NCBI GenBank assembly: GCA_937919435.1
Contig: CALFRR010000202.1
Location: 1 to 7,743 of the forward strand
Origin: an uncultured Alphaproteobacteria bacterium
GTDB taxonomy: Bacteria > Pseudomonadota > Alphaproteobacteria > Rhizobiales > Ancalomicrobiaceae
Direction of reading: 5' to 3'
DNA: 7,743 bases
This document shows positions 1 through 6,801 of the stretch, piece by piece (position 1 is the stretch's first letter; each line of letters begins with the position of its first letter). Under the pieces are notes generated by a model. It was not told the origin of the DNA. It did not search any database and worked only from the letters and a program-made list of their open reading frames with translations. The translations under genes and the position numbers were made by a program.

Positions 1-915
1 GACGTGCCGCTCGGCATCGATCCGGCCTCGCCGCACCTCGCCGGACGCAACCTCGCGGTCAGCTTCCACATCGTCGGGTCGAGCGGCCCGATGACCTGGC
101 ACGCCAAGGCGCTGACCACCTCGTATCTGACCCCGCCGGGTTCGGGATCGCACGGCGCCGAGGAGGCGGAAGACTCGTTCGTCTTCCCGACCGCCTCCTG
201 GTACTTCCTCGACGCCGTCGACGTGATGGCCCCCGCCGACACCGAGGTGGTGGTGGCGATGGGAGATTCGATCACCGACGGCTCGGCGACGACGATCAAC
301 GGCCACGATCGTTGGCCCGACGCGCTCGGCCGGCGCCTTCGGGCGATCCACGGCAACCGCGTCGCCGTCGTCAACACCGCCATCGCCGGCAACCAGATCC
401 TCGGCCCCGCCGTCTACGACGCGGATCATCCCTACGCCGGCGGTCCGGCGCTGATCCGGCGCCTCGACCGCGACGTCCTCGCGCTCTCCGGCGTCACCTC
501 GGTGATCTGGCTCGAGGGGATCAACGACTTCTCCAAGAACGGCAACGCCTCGCTCGAGGCCGTCGAAGCGGGAATGACCGAGATCGTCGGCCGCCTGCGC
601 CGGGCCTTCCCGCGGGTGCGGGTCACCGGTGCGACGCTGACCTCGACGATCGGCACCACCATCGCCTGGCACGGCTTCCCGGAACAGGACGAGGCGCGCC
701 GCCGGCTCAACGACTTCATCCGAACCGGCCCGTTGTTCGACGCCCATGCCGACTTCGACGCGGCGACCTTCGACGCGGCGACCGGTCGGATGCGGCCGGA
801 GTTCCTCCCCGAGAGCTCGACCGGCGGCGCCGGCGACGGCGTCCACCCCAACCGCGTCGGTTATCTGTCGATGGCCAAGTCGATCGATCTGAACACGCTG
901 CTGCGGAAGAAGTGA
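1..915 (+). CDS. SGNH/GDSL hydrolase family protein, XynE-like (5' end missing)
   Basis: Partial ester hydrolase, probably secreted. The reading frame is open from base 1; the GTG at base 4 is internal, because the downstream paralogue aligns from about its residue 140, so roughly 139 N-terminal residues lie outside the window. SGNH blocks are clear: GDSITDG with the nucleophile Ser codon at 268-270, the block II Gly/Asn in IAGNQ, GINDF as block III, and the Asp/His pair in GDGVHPN with Asp at 835-837 and His at 844-846. The SWYFLDAVDV stretch before block I is typical of the XynE-like subfamily, whose members act as acyl- or arylesterases in plant-polysaccharide degradation. The visible part has no cysteine. 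It ends in RKK, as the next gene does. The family call is firm; the substrate is unknown. Presumably the full gene carries a signal peptide, which cannot be seen here. Confidence 0.92.
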   Translation, partial: DVPLGIDPASPHLAGRNLAVSFHIVGSSGPMTWHAKALTTSYLTPPGSGSHGAEEAEDSFVFPTASWYFLDAVDVMAPADTEVVVAMGDSITDGSATTINGHDRWPDALGRRLRAIHGNRVAVVNTAIAGNQILGPAVYDADHPYAGGPALIRRLDRDVLALSGVTSVIWLEGINDFSKNGNASLEAVEAGMTEIVGRLRRAFPRVRVTGATLTSTIGTTIAWHGFPEQDEARRRLNDFIRTGPLFDAHADFDAATFDAATGRMRPEFLPESSTGGAGDGVHPNRVGYLSMAKSIDLNTLLRKK

Positions 916-938
916 ACTCACCCACGGGGATCCCGCCA

Positions 939-967
939 CCCGTCGCGGCCTCGCCGGTCGCGGCGGG
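939..967 (+). other. Intergenic GC-rich hairpin after the first SGNH gene
   Basis: Bases 939-950 pair with 956-967 (12 pairs, two of them G-U) around a 5-base loop TCGCC, starting 23 nt after the stop codon. Two more pairs (936-937 with 969-970) sit below a mismatch. No T-run follows, so it is not a canonical intrinsic terminator; it could be an mRNA 3'-end stabiliser, a weak terminator, or chance structure in GC-rich DNA. The rest of the 126-nt gap holds only the ribosome binding site of the next gene (GAGG at 1031-1034, 7 nt before ATG). I see no convincing promoter. Confidence 0.5.
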
Positions 968-1041
968 CGGGAGACCTGCGTCTTCGCGAGCGTGTCTTCC
1001 CGGCCACCACCGTCTCCACCGAAGAAGAGCGAGGAAACCGA

Positions 1042-2370
1042 ATGCGCCTCTCGTCACTCTCCCTGCTGATCTGCGTCGCGGCTGCGACCGGCCTCGGCGT
1101 CGCCACGGCCGATGCGGCTGACCGTTGGGCCACGGTCTGGATCGGCGCGGTCCAAGGGCCCTATCCGAACGGCAATCCGTCGGCCCAACCGGATCTGAAG
1201 GCGGTCTTCCGCGACCCGGCGGCGGGGGCCGAGGATCAGACCTTCCGGATGATCGTCCGCCCCGACGTCTGGGGCGGCGCGGTCCGGATCCGTCTGTCGA
1301 ATGCCTTCGGCACCCGACCGGTCACGTTCGACGGCGCCCATGTCGGCATCCAGTCGGCGGCGGCGGCGATCGTCCCCGGCACCAACCGGGCCGTCCGCTT
1401 CGCCGGGGCCGAAAAGGTCACCGTCGCGCCCGGCGCCTCGGTCTGGAGCGATCCGGTTCGGCTGGACTACGCCGATGCCGCATCCCGACACCTGCTCTCC
1501 GGCCGCAAGCTGGCGGTCTCGTTCCACGTCGTCGGCTCGAGCGGGCCGATGACCTGGCACGCCAAGTCGTTGCAGACCTCCTACGTCTCCCGTCCCGGTG
1601 CGGGCTCGACCGGAGCGGCGGAAGCCGAAACCTCGTTCCCGTTCTCGACCACCTCCTGGTACTTCCTCGACGCCGTCGACATGCGGGTCGGGCCGAAGGT
1701 GCACCGCATCGTCGCCTTCGGCGACTCGATCACCGATGGCACCGCCTCGACGCTGAACGGCGACGACCGCTGGCCCGACGCCTTCTCCCGCCGTCTGCAC
1801 GCGAAATACGGCGACGCCGTCGTCGTGGCCAATGCCGGAATCGGTGGCAATCGGGTCGCCGGACCGGTCGGCTACCGCGCCGAAGCGCCGTTCTCGGGTG
1901 GGCCTTCGGCGGTCGAACGGCTGGACCGCGACGTTCTCTCGCTCTCCGGCGTCGATACCGTGATCTGGCTCGAGGGCATCAACGATCTCAACAAGGTCAA
2001 CGACGCATCGGTGGAGACCATCGAGGCCGGCATGAAGAACGTCGCCGCCCGGCTGCACGCCCGCGGCATCCGGGTGATCGGCGCCACGCTGCCGCCCGCG
2101 CTAGGCTCGACCAACGCCAACCACGGCAGCCCGGAGCAGGACGCCAAGCGGCGCGCCCTCAACGCCTTCGTCTGCGGCTCGGGCGTCTTCGATGGCTGCA
2201 TCGACTTCGATGCGGTGACCCGCGACCCGGCGACCGGCCGGATGCGGGCCGAGTTCGTACCCGAATCGACGACCGGCGGCGCCGGCGACGGCCTGCACCC
2301 GAACCGTGCCGGCTATCAGGCGATGGCGAACTCGATCGACTTCGACCTGGTCCTGAATCGGAAGAAGTGA
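1042..2370 (+). CDS. Secreted SGNH/GDSL hydrolase, XynE-like
   Basis: Complete 442-residue exported ester hydrolase, the tandem paralogue of the gene just upstream. The ATG is chosen for its GAGG at 7-nt spacing and the signal peptide directly after it: MRLSS, a hydrophobic core to about residue 22, and likely cleavage after ATADA around residue 25. An N-terminal beta-rich domain (about 30-215, including WGGAVRIRLSNAFGTRPV and SWYFLDAVDM) precedes the SGNH domain. Catalytic elements are Ser229 in GDSITDG, GIGGN at 266-270, GIND at 312-315 and Asp416/His419 in GDGLHPN. The best family match is the XynE-like group of acyl/arylesterases associated with xylan and other plant polymers; the real substrate cannot be read from sequence. 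Cys378 and Cys386 are the only cysteines of the mature protein and are absent from the upstream copy. They may form a disulfide in the periplasm. The 126-nt gap suggests co-transcription with the first copy. Confidence 0.93.
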   Translation: MRLSSLSLLICVAAATGLGVATADAADRWATVWIGAVQGPYPNGNPSAQPDLKAVFRDPAAGAEDQTFRMIVRPDVWGGAVRIRLSNAFGTRPVTFDGAHVGIQSAAAAIVPGTNRAVRFAGAEKVTVAPGASVWSDPVRLDYADAASRHLLSGRKLAVSFHVVGSSGPMTWHAKSLQTSYVSRPGAGSTGAAEAETSFPFSTTSWYFLDAVDMRVGPKVHRIVAFGDSITDGTASTLNGDDRWPDAFSRRLHAKYGDAVVVANAGIGGNRVAGPVGYRAEAPFSGGPSAVERLDRDVLSLSGVDTVIWLEGINDLNKVNDASVETIEAGMKNVAARLHARGIRVIGATLPPALGSTNANHGSPEQDAKRRALNAFVCGSGVFDGCIDFDAVTRDPATGRMRAEFVPESTTGGAGDGLHPNRAGYQAMANSIDFDLVLNRKK

Positions 2371-2385
2371 ACCGCGCCGCCGGCC

Positions 2386-2416
2386 ATCCCCGGCCGGCCG
2401 CCGCCCGGCCGGGGAT
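2386..2416 (+). other. Perfect 12-bp hairpin just upstream of the transporter's ribosome binding site
   Basis: Bases 2386-2397 are perfectly complementary to 2405-2416, with a 7-base loop CCGCCGC. The stem begins 16 nt after the SGNH stop codon and ends 7 nt before the AAAGGAA site of the transporter gene. Nearly all pairs are G-C. There is no T-tract, so read-through is likely. Position suggests an intercistronic processing or pausing hairpin, or partial termination that lowers transporter expression relative to the esterase. The function is inferred from position only. Confidence 0.6.
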
Positions 2417-2423
2417 CATTGCG

Positions 2424-2430
2424 AAAGGAA
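2424..2430 (+). promoter_or_regulatory. Ribosome binding site that decides the transporter start
   Basis: AAAGGAA lies here. It is 6 nt before an in-frame TTG at 2437, directly against an ATG at 2431 (too close), and 15 nt before an ATG at 2446 (long). On spacing alone TTG 2437 is the best start. An in-frame TTG at 2419 lies before this site and has no good Shine-Dalgarno of its own. Confidence 0.5.
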
Positions 2431-2436
2431 ATGGGT

Positions 2437-3795
2437 TTGTCCGACATGTCCGAAACAACATCTGCCGTGAAACCGACGCGCGTACGTTGGAGCATCCTCG
2501 CGGTTCTGTTCATCGTCACGACGATCAACTACGCCGACCGTGCGACGATATCGATCGCCGGGCCGGAGATCCGCAAGGCCCTGGGCTTCTCCGCCGCCGA
2601 AATGGGCTGGATCTTCTCCGCCTTCGCCTGGTCCTACGTGCTCGCACAACTGCCGGGCGGCTGGCTCCTCGACCGCTTCGGTTCGAAGACCACCTACATG
2701 ATCGGTCTGACGGTCTGGTCGCTGTTCACGATGTTCCAGGGAGCGGTCGGCTTCCTGACCGGTGGAGCGGCGGTGACGACGTTGTTCGTGCTGCGCATGC
2801 TGGTCGGTGCCGCGGAGGCCCCGTCGTTCCCCGGCAACGGGCGGATCACGTCGGCCTGGTTCCCGTCCTCGGAGCGCGGTTTCGCCTCGGCGATCTTCAA
2901 TTCGGCGCAGTATTTCGCCACGGCACTGTTCGCACCGATCATGGGGTGGCTGGTCCATGACTTCGGCTGGCCGAGCGTGTTCTACGTGATGGGCGGGCTC
3001 GGGCTCGTCCTCGCGGTGTTCTGGCATCGGCTGATCTGGGGTCCCAAGGCGCATCCCTCGGTCAATCAGGCGGAGATCGACCTGATCCGCGCCGGCGGTG
3101 CGCTGGTCGACCTCGACGCGAAGGTGGTGAGCCGGCCGCAGGTCGCGACGCTCGCCTGCATCGGCGAGTTGCTGGCCACACGGATGCTCCTCGGCATCTA
3201 CGTGTTCCAGTTCTGCATCAACGTGTTGACCTATTTCTTCCTGACCTGGTTCCCGGTCTATCTGGTCACCGAGCGCCACATGAACATCCTGAAGGCCGGC
3301 TTCGTCGCTTCGCTGCCGGCGATCTGCGGCTTCCTCGGTGGCGTGCTGGGCGGCTGGATCTCCGACCGGCTGATCCGCGCCGGCTTCTCGCTGACCGCCG
3401 CCCGCAAGATCCCGATCGTCGCCGGTATGTTGATGGCGATGTCGATGGTGCTGTGCAACTACGTCGCGTCCGACGTGTTGGTCGTCGCCCTGATGTCCCT
3501 CGCGTTCTTCGGCAAGGGCATGGGAGCGCTCGGCTGGGCGGTGGTCTCCGACACCTCGCCGAAGGAGGCCGGCGGTCTGTCCGGCAGTCTCTTCAACACC
3601 TTCGGCAACGCCGCCGGCATCGTCACCCCGATCGTCATCGGCTACATCCTGCAGGCGACCGGCTCCTTCGCCTGGGCGTTGACCTTCGTCGCCTGTGCCG
3701 CGGCCGTCGCGCTCTTTTCGATGCTGGTGGTGGTCGGAGAAATCGGCCGCGTGCAGTTGAAGCGGTCGCTGCTTCGGCCGGCGGCGGAAATCTGA
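2437..3795 (+). CDS. gudP: MFS transporter, D-glucarate/galactarate permease type (GudP-like)
   Basis: Inner-membrane proton symporter of the anion:cation symporter (ACS) family, about 452 residues, close to the length of E. coli GudP and GarP. Recognisable blocks, numbered from TTG 2437, include NYADRATISIAG (31-42), the loop 2-3 signature GGWLLDRFGSK (74-84), EAPSFPGN (127-134), the FNSAQYFAT and APIMGWL segment, AGGALVDLD, TYFFLTWFPVYLV with ILKAGFVASLPAICGFLGGVLGG, and FFGKGMGALGWAV with SGLSGSLFN-type residues. From memory these match GudP nearly block for block. About twelve hydrophobic segments are present with a loop in the middle. The start is uncertain among TTG 2437, ATG 2431 and ATG 2446. 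No glucarate dehydratase or aldolase lies nearby, and the opposite strand carries four-carbon acid-sugar genes, so the substrate may be another aldarate or aldonate. The family is certain; substrate specificity is moderately supported. Confidence 0.88.
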   Translation: MSDMSETTSAVKPTRVRWSILAVLFIVTTINYADRATISIAGPEIRKALGFSAAEMGWIFSAFAWSYVLAQLPGGWLLDRFGSKTTYMIGLTVWSLFTMFQGAVGFLTGGAAVTTLFVLRMLVGAAEAPSFPGNGRITSAWFPSSERGFASAIFNSAQYFATALFAPIMGWLVHDFGWPSVFYVMGGLGLVLAVFWHRLIWGPKAHPSVNQAEIDLIRAGGALVDLDAKVVSRPQVATLACIGELLATRMLLGIYVFQFCINVLTYFFLTWFPVYLVTERHMNILKAGFVASLPAICGFLGGVLGGWISDRLIRAGFSLTAARKIPIVAGMLMAMSMVLCNYVASDVLVVALMSLAFFGKGMGALGWAVVSDTSPKEAGGLSGSLFNTFGNAAGIVTPIVIGYILQATGSFAWALTFVACAAAVALFSMLVVVGEIGRVQLKRSLLRPAAEI

Positions 3796-3819
3796 GACGC
3801 GGTCCGAACGAGAAGCGGT

Positions 3820-3849
3820 TTGCCCTGCCGATCCTCGTCGGCAGGGCAA
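3820..3849. terminator. Symmetrical hairpin between convergent genes, likely bidirectional terminator
   Basis: Bases 3820-3831 pair perfectly with 3838-3849 (12 bp, TTGCCCTGCCGA and its complement) around a 6-base loop. Two further wobbles and one G-C pair can extend the base. It begins 24 nt after the transporter stop codon and lies 67 nt beyond the 3' end of the opposite-strand TerC gene, which is where a shared terminator is expected. No long T-run flanks either side, so strength is uncertain. The remaining bases to 3916 show nothing else. Confidence 0.7.
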
Positions 3850-3916
3850 GCTCCGGCGAGTCGTCTGCCATCTCGTCGGTCACCGTTCGGTCGACGCGAG
3901 ACCGAGGCGCGGATCT

Positions 3917-4594
3917 TCATCCCCCGGCGATCAACCGTTCGACCAGAGCGGCGAGATCACCGACCCGGCAGGCGTCGCCGGTCAGGCCGGTGCAGACCTC
4001 CAGCGAGCCGCGATGGATCATGTCGACGGCCACCCACAGGATCACCGCGAGCCCACCCCAGGCGATCCAGTGGAAACGCTGCAGCAGCCGAGCGATCACC
4101 GTGGCGGCCGACCCCATCAGGATCACCGACAGGAGCAGCCCGATCACCAGCACCGCGACGTGCTCTCGCGCCGCACCGGCGACCGCCAGCACGTTGTCGA
4201 GCGACATCGAGAGGTCGGCGACGACGATCTGCACCATCGCCTGACCGAAGGTCTTCTCGATCCCGCTCTCGCTCGCCCCGTCGCCACCGTCCGTGGCGGC
4301 GTGCGAGGCGCGGATCTCGCGGAACATCTTCCAACACACCCAGAGCAACAGAACCCCACCGGCCAGCGTCAGACCGACCACTTCGAGCAGCCGGGTGGTG
4401 GCGACGGCGAAACCGATGCGCAGCACGACGGCACCGCCGATCCCCCAGAAGATCACCTTGCGGCGGATCGACGGATCGACACCGGCGGCGGCGAGACCGA
4501 CGACGATGGCGTTGTCGCCGGAAAGAACCACATTGATGAACAGGACCTGGGCCAGGGCGGCGAGCTCGGTCGACAGGAGATCGGGAGAGAACAA
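3917..4594 (-). CDS. TerC family membrane protein (YjbE-like)
   Basis: Integral inner-membrane protein of about 225 residues. TerC/YjbE/Alx relatives are linked to metal-ion handling, especially manganese export, and to tellurite resistance. The start is TTG at 4594, because AGGAAGG lies 7 nt upstream on this strand; the longer frame up to 4684 adds an Arg/Pro-rich leader that does not look like protein. Family signatures are the acidic motif LSGDNAIVV in the first membrane segment (GDN at 26-28) and the repeat motif VVADLSMSLDNVLAVAGA (SLDN at 131-134); the paired Asp-Asn sites are typical of the internally duplicated fold. Roughly seven hydrophobic segments flank a hydrophilic loop around 92-117 containing His98 and several acidic residues. 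It follows otnC on the same strand after 230 nt, so it may have its own promoter. I saw no yybP-ykoY manganese riboswitch. Family confident; transported ion inferred. Confidence 0.9.
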   Translation of the reverse strand: MFSPDLLSTELAALAQVLFINVVLSGDNAIVVGLAAAGVDPSIRRKVIFWGIGGAVVLRIGFAVATTRLLEVVGLTLAGGVLLLWVCWKMFREIRASHAATDGGDGASESGIEKTFGQAMVQIVVADLSMSLDNVLAVAGAAREHVAVLVIGLLLSVILMGSAATVIARLLQRFHWIAWGGLAVILWVAVDMIHRGSLEVCTGLTGDACRVGDLAALVERLIAGG

Positions 4595-4824
4595 GGGACA
4601 TCCTTCCTGCGGTCTCGCCCGGGCGCGACGGCTGCGGGCGGAGTGTCCGACGCGGGCCGGTCGCCATCCGGCGACGCTCGGCACACGACGATCCGGCCCG
4701 GGCCCCGCCCGGGGTCCGGTTCGTTGTCGACTTCGATGGTCGGAAGGATCCGCGCGCGACCTTCAGCGGCGCGGGCGCGGCGGCCCTGGCGGTCCGATGC
4801 CGCCCGCAGCATGGGGAGGACGGA
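4595..4824 (-). other. Non-coding leader between otnC and the TerC gene
   Basis: About 230 nt with no credible gene. Small open frames here are Arg/Pro/Gly-rich and unlike any family. It holds two hairpins: 4698-4706 with 4711-4719 (9 pairs, one G-U, 4-base loop), which could weakly end the acid-sugar transcript, and 4660-4665 with 4670-4675 (6 bp, loop ATCC). A perfect 10-base palindrome CGCCCGGGCG sits at 4616-4625, just upstream of the ribosome binding site. I could not identify sigma-70 boxes or a known riboswitch. Confidence 0.45.
4602..4608 (-). promoter_or_regulatory. Ribosome binding site fixing the TerC gene TTG start
   Basis: On the minus strand AGGAAGG is followed after 7 nt by TTG at 4594. 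An ATG overlapping the spacer (4601-4599) is out of frame with the TerC protein, which supports the TTG as the real start. Confidence 0.65.
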
Positions 4825-5469
4825 TCATCCGCCGGTCCTCCCGCCGAATACCCGGGTCAGTTCGGCGACCTCGTCGGCCGTGAGCAGCCGCATCGGTCGG
4901 CCCTGCAGGGTGACCAGCAGTCGGGCGGTCTCTTCGAGTTCCTCCGCCGCGTGGACGGCGGCACGCAGATCCGGGCCGGTCACCACCGGTCCGTGATTGG
5001 CGAGCAGCACCGCCGCGTGGGCGCCGTCGAGCGCTCGGATCAGATCGCCGCCGGCCGGATCGCCGGGTCGGAAATAGGGAACGAGTTTCACCCGCCCGAC
5101 CCGCATCACCACATAGGGGGTCAGCGGCGGGATGCAGTCGTCGGGATCGACGTCGACGAGGCAGGAGACGGCGGTGGCGTAGGTCGCGTGCAGATGGACG
5201 ACCGCTCCGGTCTGGGCCCTCGTCTCGTAGAAGGCGCGGTGGAGAAACACCTCCTTCGAAGGCGCGTCGCCGCAGACGTGCCGCCAATCGCGATCGAGCC
5301 GGGCCAAGCGGGCCGGATCGAGCGAGCCGAGGCTCGAGTTGGTCGGGGTGACCAGATATCCGTCGTCGAGGCGGACCGACAGGTTGCCCGCCGAACCGAC
5401 CGAGAATCCCCGATCGAACAGCGATTTCGCCAGCCGAACCAGATCGTCGCGCAGTGCCGTCTCGTTCAT
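4825..5469 (-). CDS. otnC: 3-oxo-tetronate 4-phosphate decarboxylase, class II aldolase family
   Basis: Cytoplasmic zinc enzyme of 214 residues in the class II aldolase/adducin fold. OtnC decarboxylates 3-oxo-tetronate 4-phosphate to dihydroxyacetone phosphate after OtnK has made the phosphate. Visible features are the phosphate-binding SAGNLSVR (26-33) and TPTNSSLG (41-48), the catalytic Glu73 in SKEVFLH, and zinc ligands His92 and His94 in VVHLHATYATA plus His159 in LLANHGPVVTG. Start ATG 5469 has GGAGG at 7-nt spacing and overlaps the otnK stop as ATGA, so the two are probably translationally coupled. The adjacent DUF1537 kinase argues for OtnC rather than L-fuculose- or ribulose-phosphate aldolase. 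The related 3-oxo-isoapionate 4-phosphate decarboxylase (OiaC) of apionate catabolism is the main alternative. Confidence 0.88.
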   Translation of the reverse strand: MNETALRDDLVRLAKSLFDRGFSVGSAGNLSVRLDDGYLVTPTNSSLGSLDPARLARLDRDWRHVCGDAPSKEVFLHRAFYETRAQTGAVVHLHATYATAVSCLVDVDPDDCIPPLTPYVVMRVGRVKLVPYFRPGDPAGGDLIRALDGAHAAVLLANHGPVVTGPDLRAAVHAAEELEETARLLVTLQGRPMRLLTADEVAELTRVFGGRTGG

Positions 5470-6737
5470 CGGCGTCCCTCCAGGCGGGCGAGCGCCTTCT
5501 CGAAGAAATCGGGGGCGCCGAAGTTGCCGGACTTGAGCGCCAGCCCGATCGGAGTCGGCCCGCCGGACACCAACACCGGCACGCCGGGGTCGATTTCCGG
5601 GCCGATGGTCAGCGCACCGAGGTCGAGGGCGGAGACCACGGCGCCGGAGGTCTCGCCACCGGCCACCACCAGCCGCCGGATCCCGCCGGCGACGAGGCGG
5701 CGGGCGGTATCGGCGAACAGGGCGTCGAGCGCGGCCGAAACCCGTTCGCGGCCGTGACGGTCCTGGAGGTCGCGGACCCGGACCGAGTCGCCGGAGGAAT
5801 GGGCGATCGGTGCCGCGTCGGCGTGGGCGAGGAGAAAGTCGGCGACCTCGCGAGCGCCCGTCCGGCCCGCCATCACCGCGTCGACGTCGATGACGAGGCT
5901 CGGATGATCGGCGACGTGGTGCTCGATCTGGCCGCGGGTGGCGCCCGAGCAACTGCCGGCGAGGATCGCCGCCGGCCCGGCGATGCCGGTGACCTCGGCG
6001 CGGGTGCCGTTCGCCAGCCCGGCCCGAATGAAGTTCTCCGGCAGACCGAGTGCGACACCGGAGCCGCCGGAGATCAGCCGGTCGTCGCGACAGGCTTCGG
6101 CGATCGTCAGGAGGTCGCCGTCGTCGACCGCATCGACGATCACCAGCCGCTCGCCGGCCGCGGCCGCCGCATCGAGGGCGGCTCGCACCGCGGCCGCTCC
6201 GGCGGCGACGATCGGCCGGGCGACCAATCCGACCGGAGTGCGCGTCTGACGCCCCAGCCACCGGCGAATGTCGGGATCGGTCATCGGGTTGACCGGATGG
6301 TGCTCGAGCCCGGATTCGCTGAGGAGCCGATCGTTCACGAACAGATGGCCTCGGTAGACGGTGCGGCCGACCCTCGGAAACGCCGGGCAGGCGACGACGC
6401 CGGCGACACCGAGCGCTTCGGCGAGCGCCTCGCCGACCGGGCCGATGTTGCCGTCCGGGGTCGAATCGAAGGTCGAACAGTATTTGAAGACGATCTGTCG
6501 GCAGCCCTGCGCGCGCAGCCAGGCGAGCGCGGCGAGCGACGACGCGACGGCCTCGGCCGCAGGGATCGAGCGGCTCTTCAGGGCCACGACGCCGGCCTCG
6601 ACCTCGGCCGGGGCCGGTCGGTCGGGGACACCGAGGAACTGAGCGGTCCGCAGACCGCGTCCGGCCGACCCGCCGGCGAGCGTGGCGGCGATGTCGCTCG
6701 CCCCGGTGAAGTCGTCGGCGATCACACCGAGCAGCAT
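5466..6737 (-). CDS. otnK: 3-oxo-tetronate kinase (DUF1537, four-carbon acid sugar kinase)
   Basis: Cytoplasmic ATP-dependent kinase of about 423 residues, the normal length for the family, that phosphorylates the 4-hydroxyl of 3-oxo-tetronate in D-threonate, L-threonate and D-erythronate catabolism. Numbered from ATG 6737: the N-terminal substrate domain has ADDFTGASD (7-15), VALKSRS, and KYCSTFDSTPDGNIGPV from residue 85, then HPVNPMTD; the C-terminal nucleotide domain has SGGSG (223-227), LAGSCSGAT, AGGETSG (359-365) and ALKSGNFG followed by PDFFEKA (from 400). These match characterised OtnK closely from memory. ATG 6737 is preferred because GGAGG lies 9 nt upstream; ATG 6743, two codons earlier, has only 3 nt spacing. 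The stop overlaps the otnC start by 4 nt. The racemase-family gene precedes it by 58-64 nt. 3-Oxo-isoapionate kinase (OiaK) shares the fold and is the main alternative. Confidence 0.92.
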   Translation of the reverse strand: MLLGVIADDFTGASDIAATLAGGSAGRGLRTAQFLGVPDRPAPAEVEAGVVALKSRSIPAAEAVASSLAALAWLRAQGCRQIVFKYCSTFDSTPDGNIGPVGEALAEALGVAGVVACPAFPRVGRTVYRGHLFVNDRLLSESGLEHHPVNPMTDPDIRRWLGRQTRTPVGLVARPIVAAGAAAVRAALDAAAAAGERLVIVDAVDDGDLLTIAEACRDDRLISGGSGVALGLPENFIRAGLANGTRAEVTGIAGPAAILAGSCSGATRGQIEHHVADHPSLVIDVDAVMAGRTGAREVADFLLAHADAAPIAHSSGDSVRVRDLQDRHGRERVSAALDALFADTARRLVAGGIRRLVVAGGETSGAVVSALDLGALTIGPEIDPGVPVLVSGGPTPIGLALKSGNFGAPDFFEKALARLEGRR

Positions 6738-6746
6738 GGGCATCCA

Positions 6747-6751
6747 CCTCC
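6747..6751 (-). promoter_or_regulatory. Ribosome binding site choosing between two otnK ATG codons
   Basis: GGAGG on the minus strand. It is 3 nt from ATG 6743 and 9 nt from ATG 6737; the codons read ATG CCC ATG. The second gives the usual MLLGVIADDF-type N-terminus of the family and workable spacing. Confidence 0.55.
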
Positions 6752-6758
6752 GGCGTTT

Positions 6759-6773
6759 CGGGCACGACGCCCG
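6759..6773 (-). other. Small hairpin in the racemase-otnK gap
   Basis: CGGGC at 6759-6763 pairs with GCCCG at 6769-6773 around a 5-base loop, 8 nt upstream of the otnK ribosome binding site. It is short and could be chance, but it resembles the hairpins found in the other gene gaps of this window. Confidence 0.3.
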
Positions 6774-6801
6774 TCGATGAGGGTCATTCGGGTCTCCGAT
6801 G

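Noticed and set aside
1042..1110. Lipoprotein signal (Cys11) on the second SGNH hydrolase
   Set aside because: The residues before the cysteine (SLLI) do not fit a lipobox, and a normal signal-peptidase site ADA follows at about residue 25.
2416..3849. Long open frame antisense to the transporter gene (477 codons)
   Set aside because: It is Arg/Gln/His/Asp-rich, has no recognisable domain, and mirrors the codon bias of the GudP-like gene; such antisense frames are routine in DNA this rich in GC.
4453..4812. Minus-strand small ORF starting 13 nt after the otnC stop
   Set aside because: It overlaps the TerC gene in another frame, has no good ribosome binding site that I can see, and its composition looks like translated non-coding GC-rich DNA.
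4595..4824. yybP-ykoY manganese riboswitch before the TerC gene
   Set aside because: The conserved GGGGAGTA-type and ACATACTC-type elements are not found by eye; a covariance search would be decisive.
5470..6765. Possible longer N-terminus of otnC: its frame is open up to 6765
   Set aside because: The extension is an Arg-rich shadow of otnK; otnC homologues begin near MNETALRDDL, where there is a good ribosome binding site.
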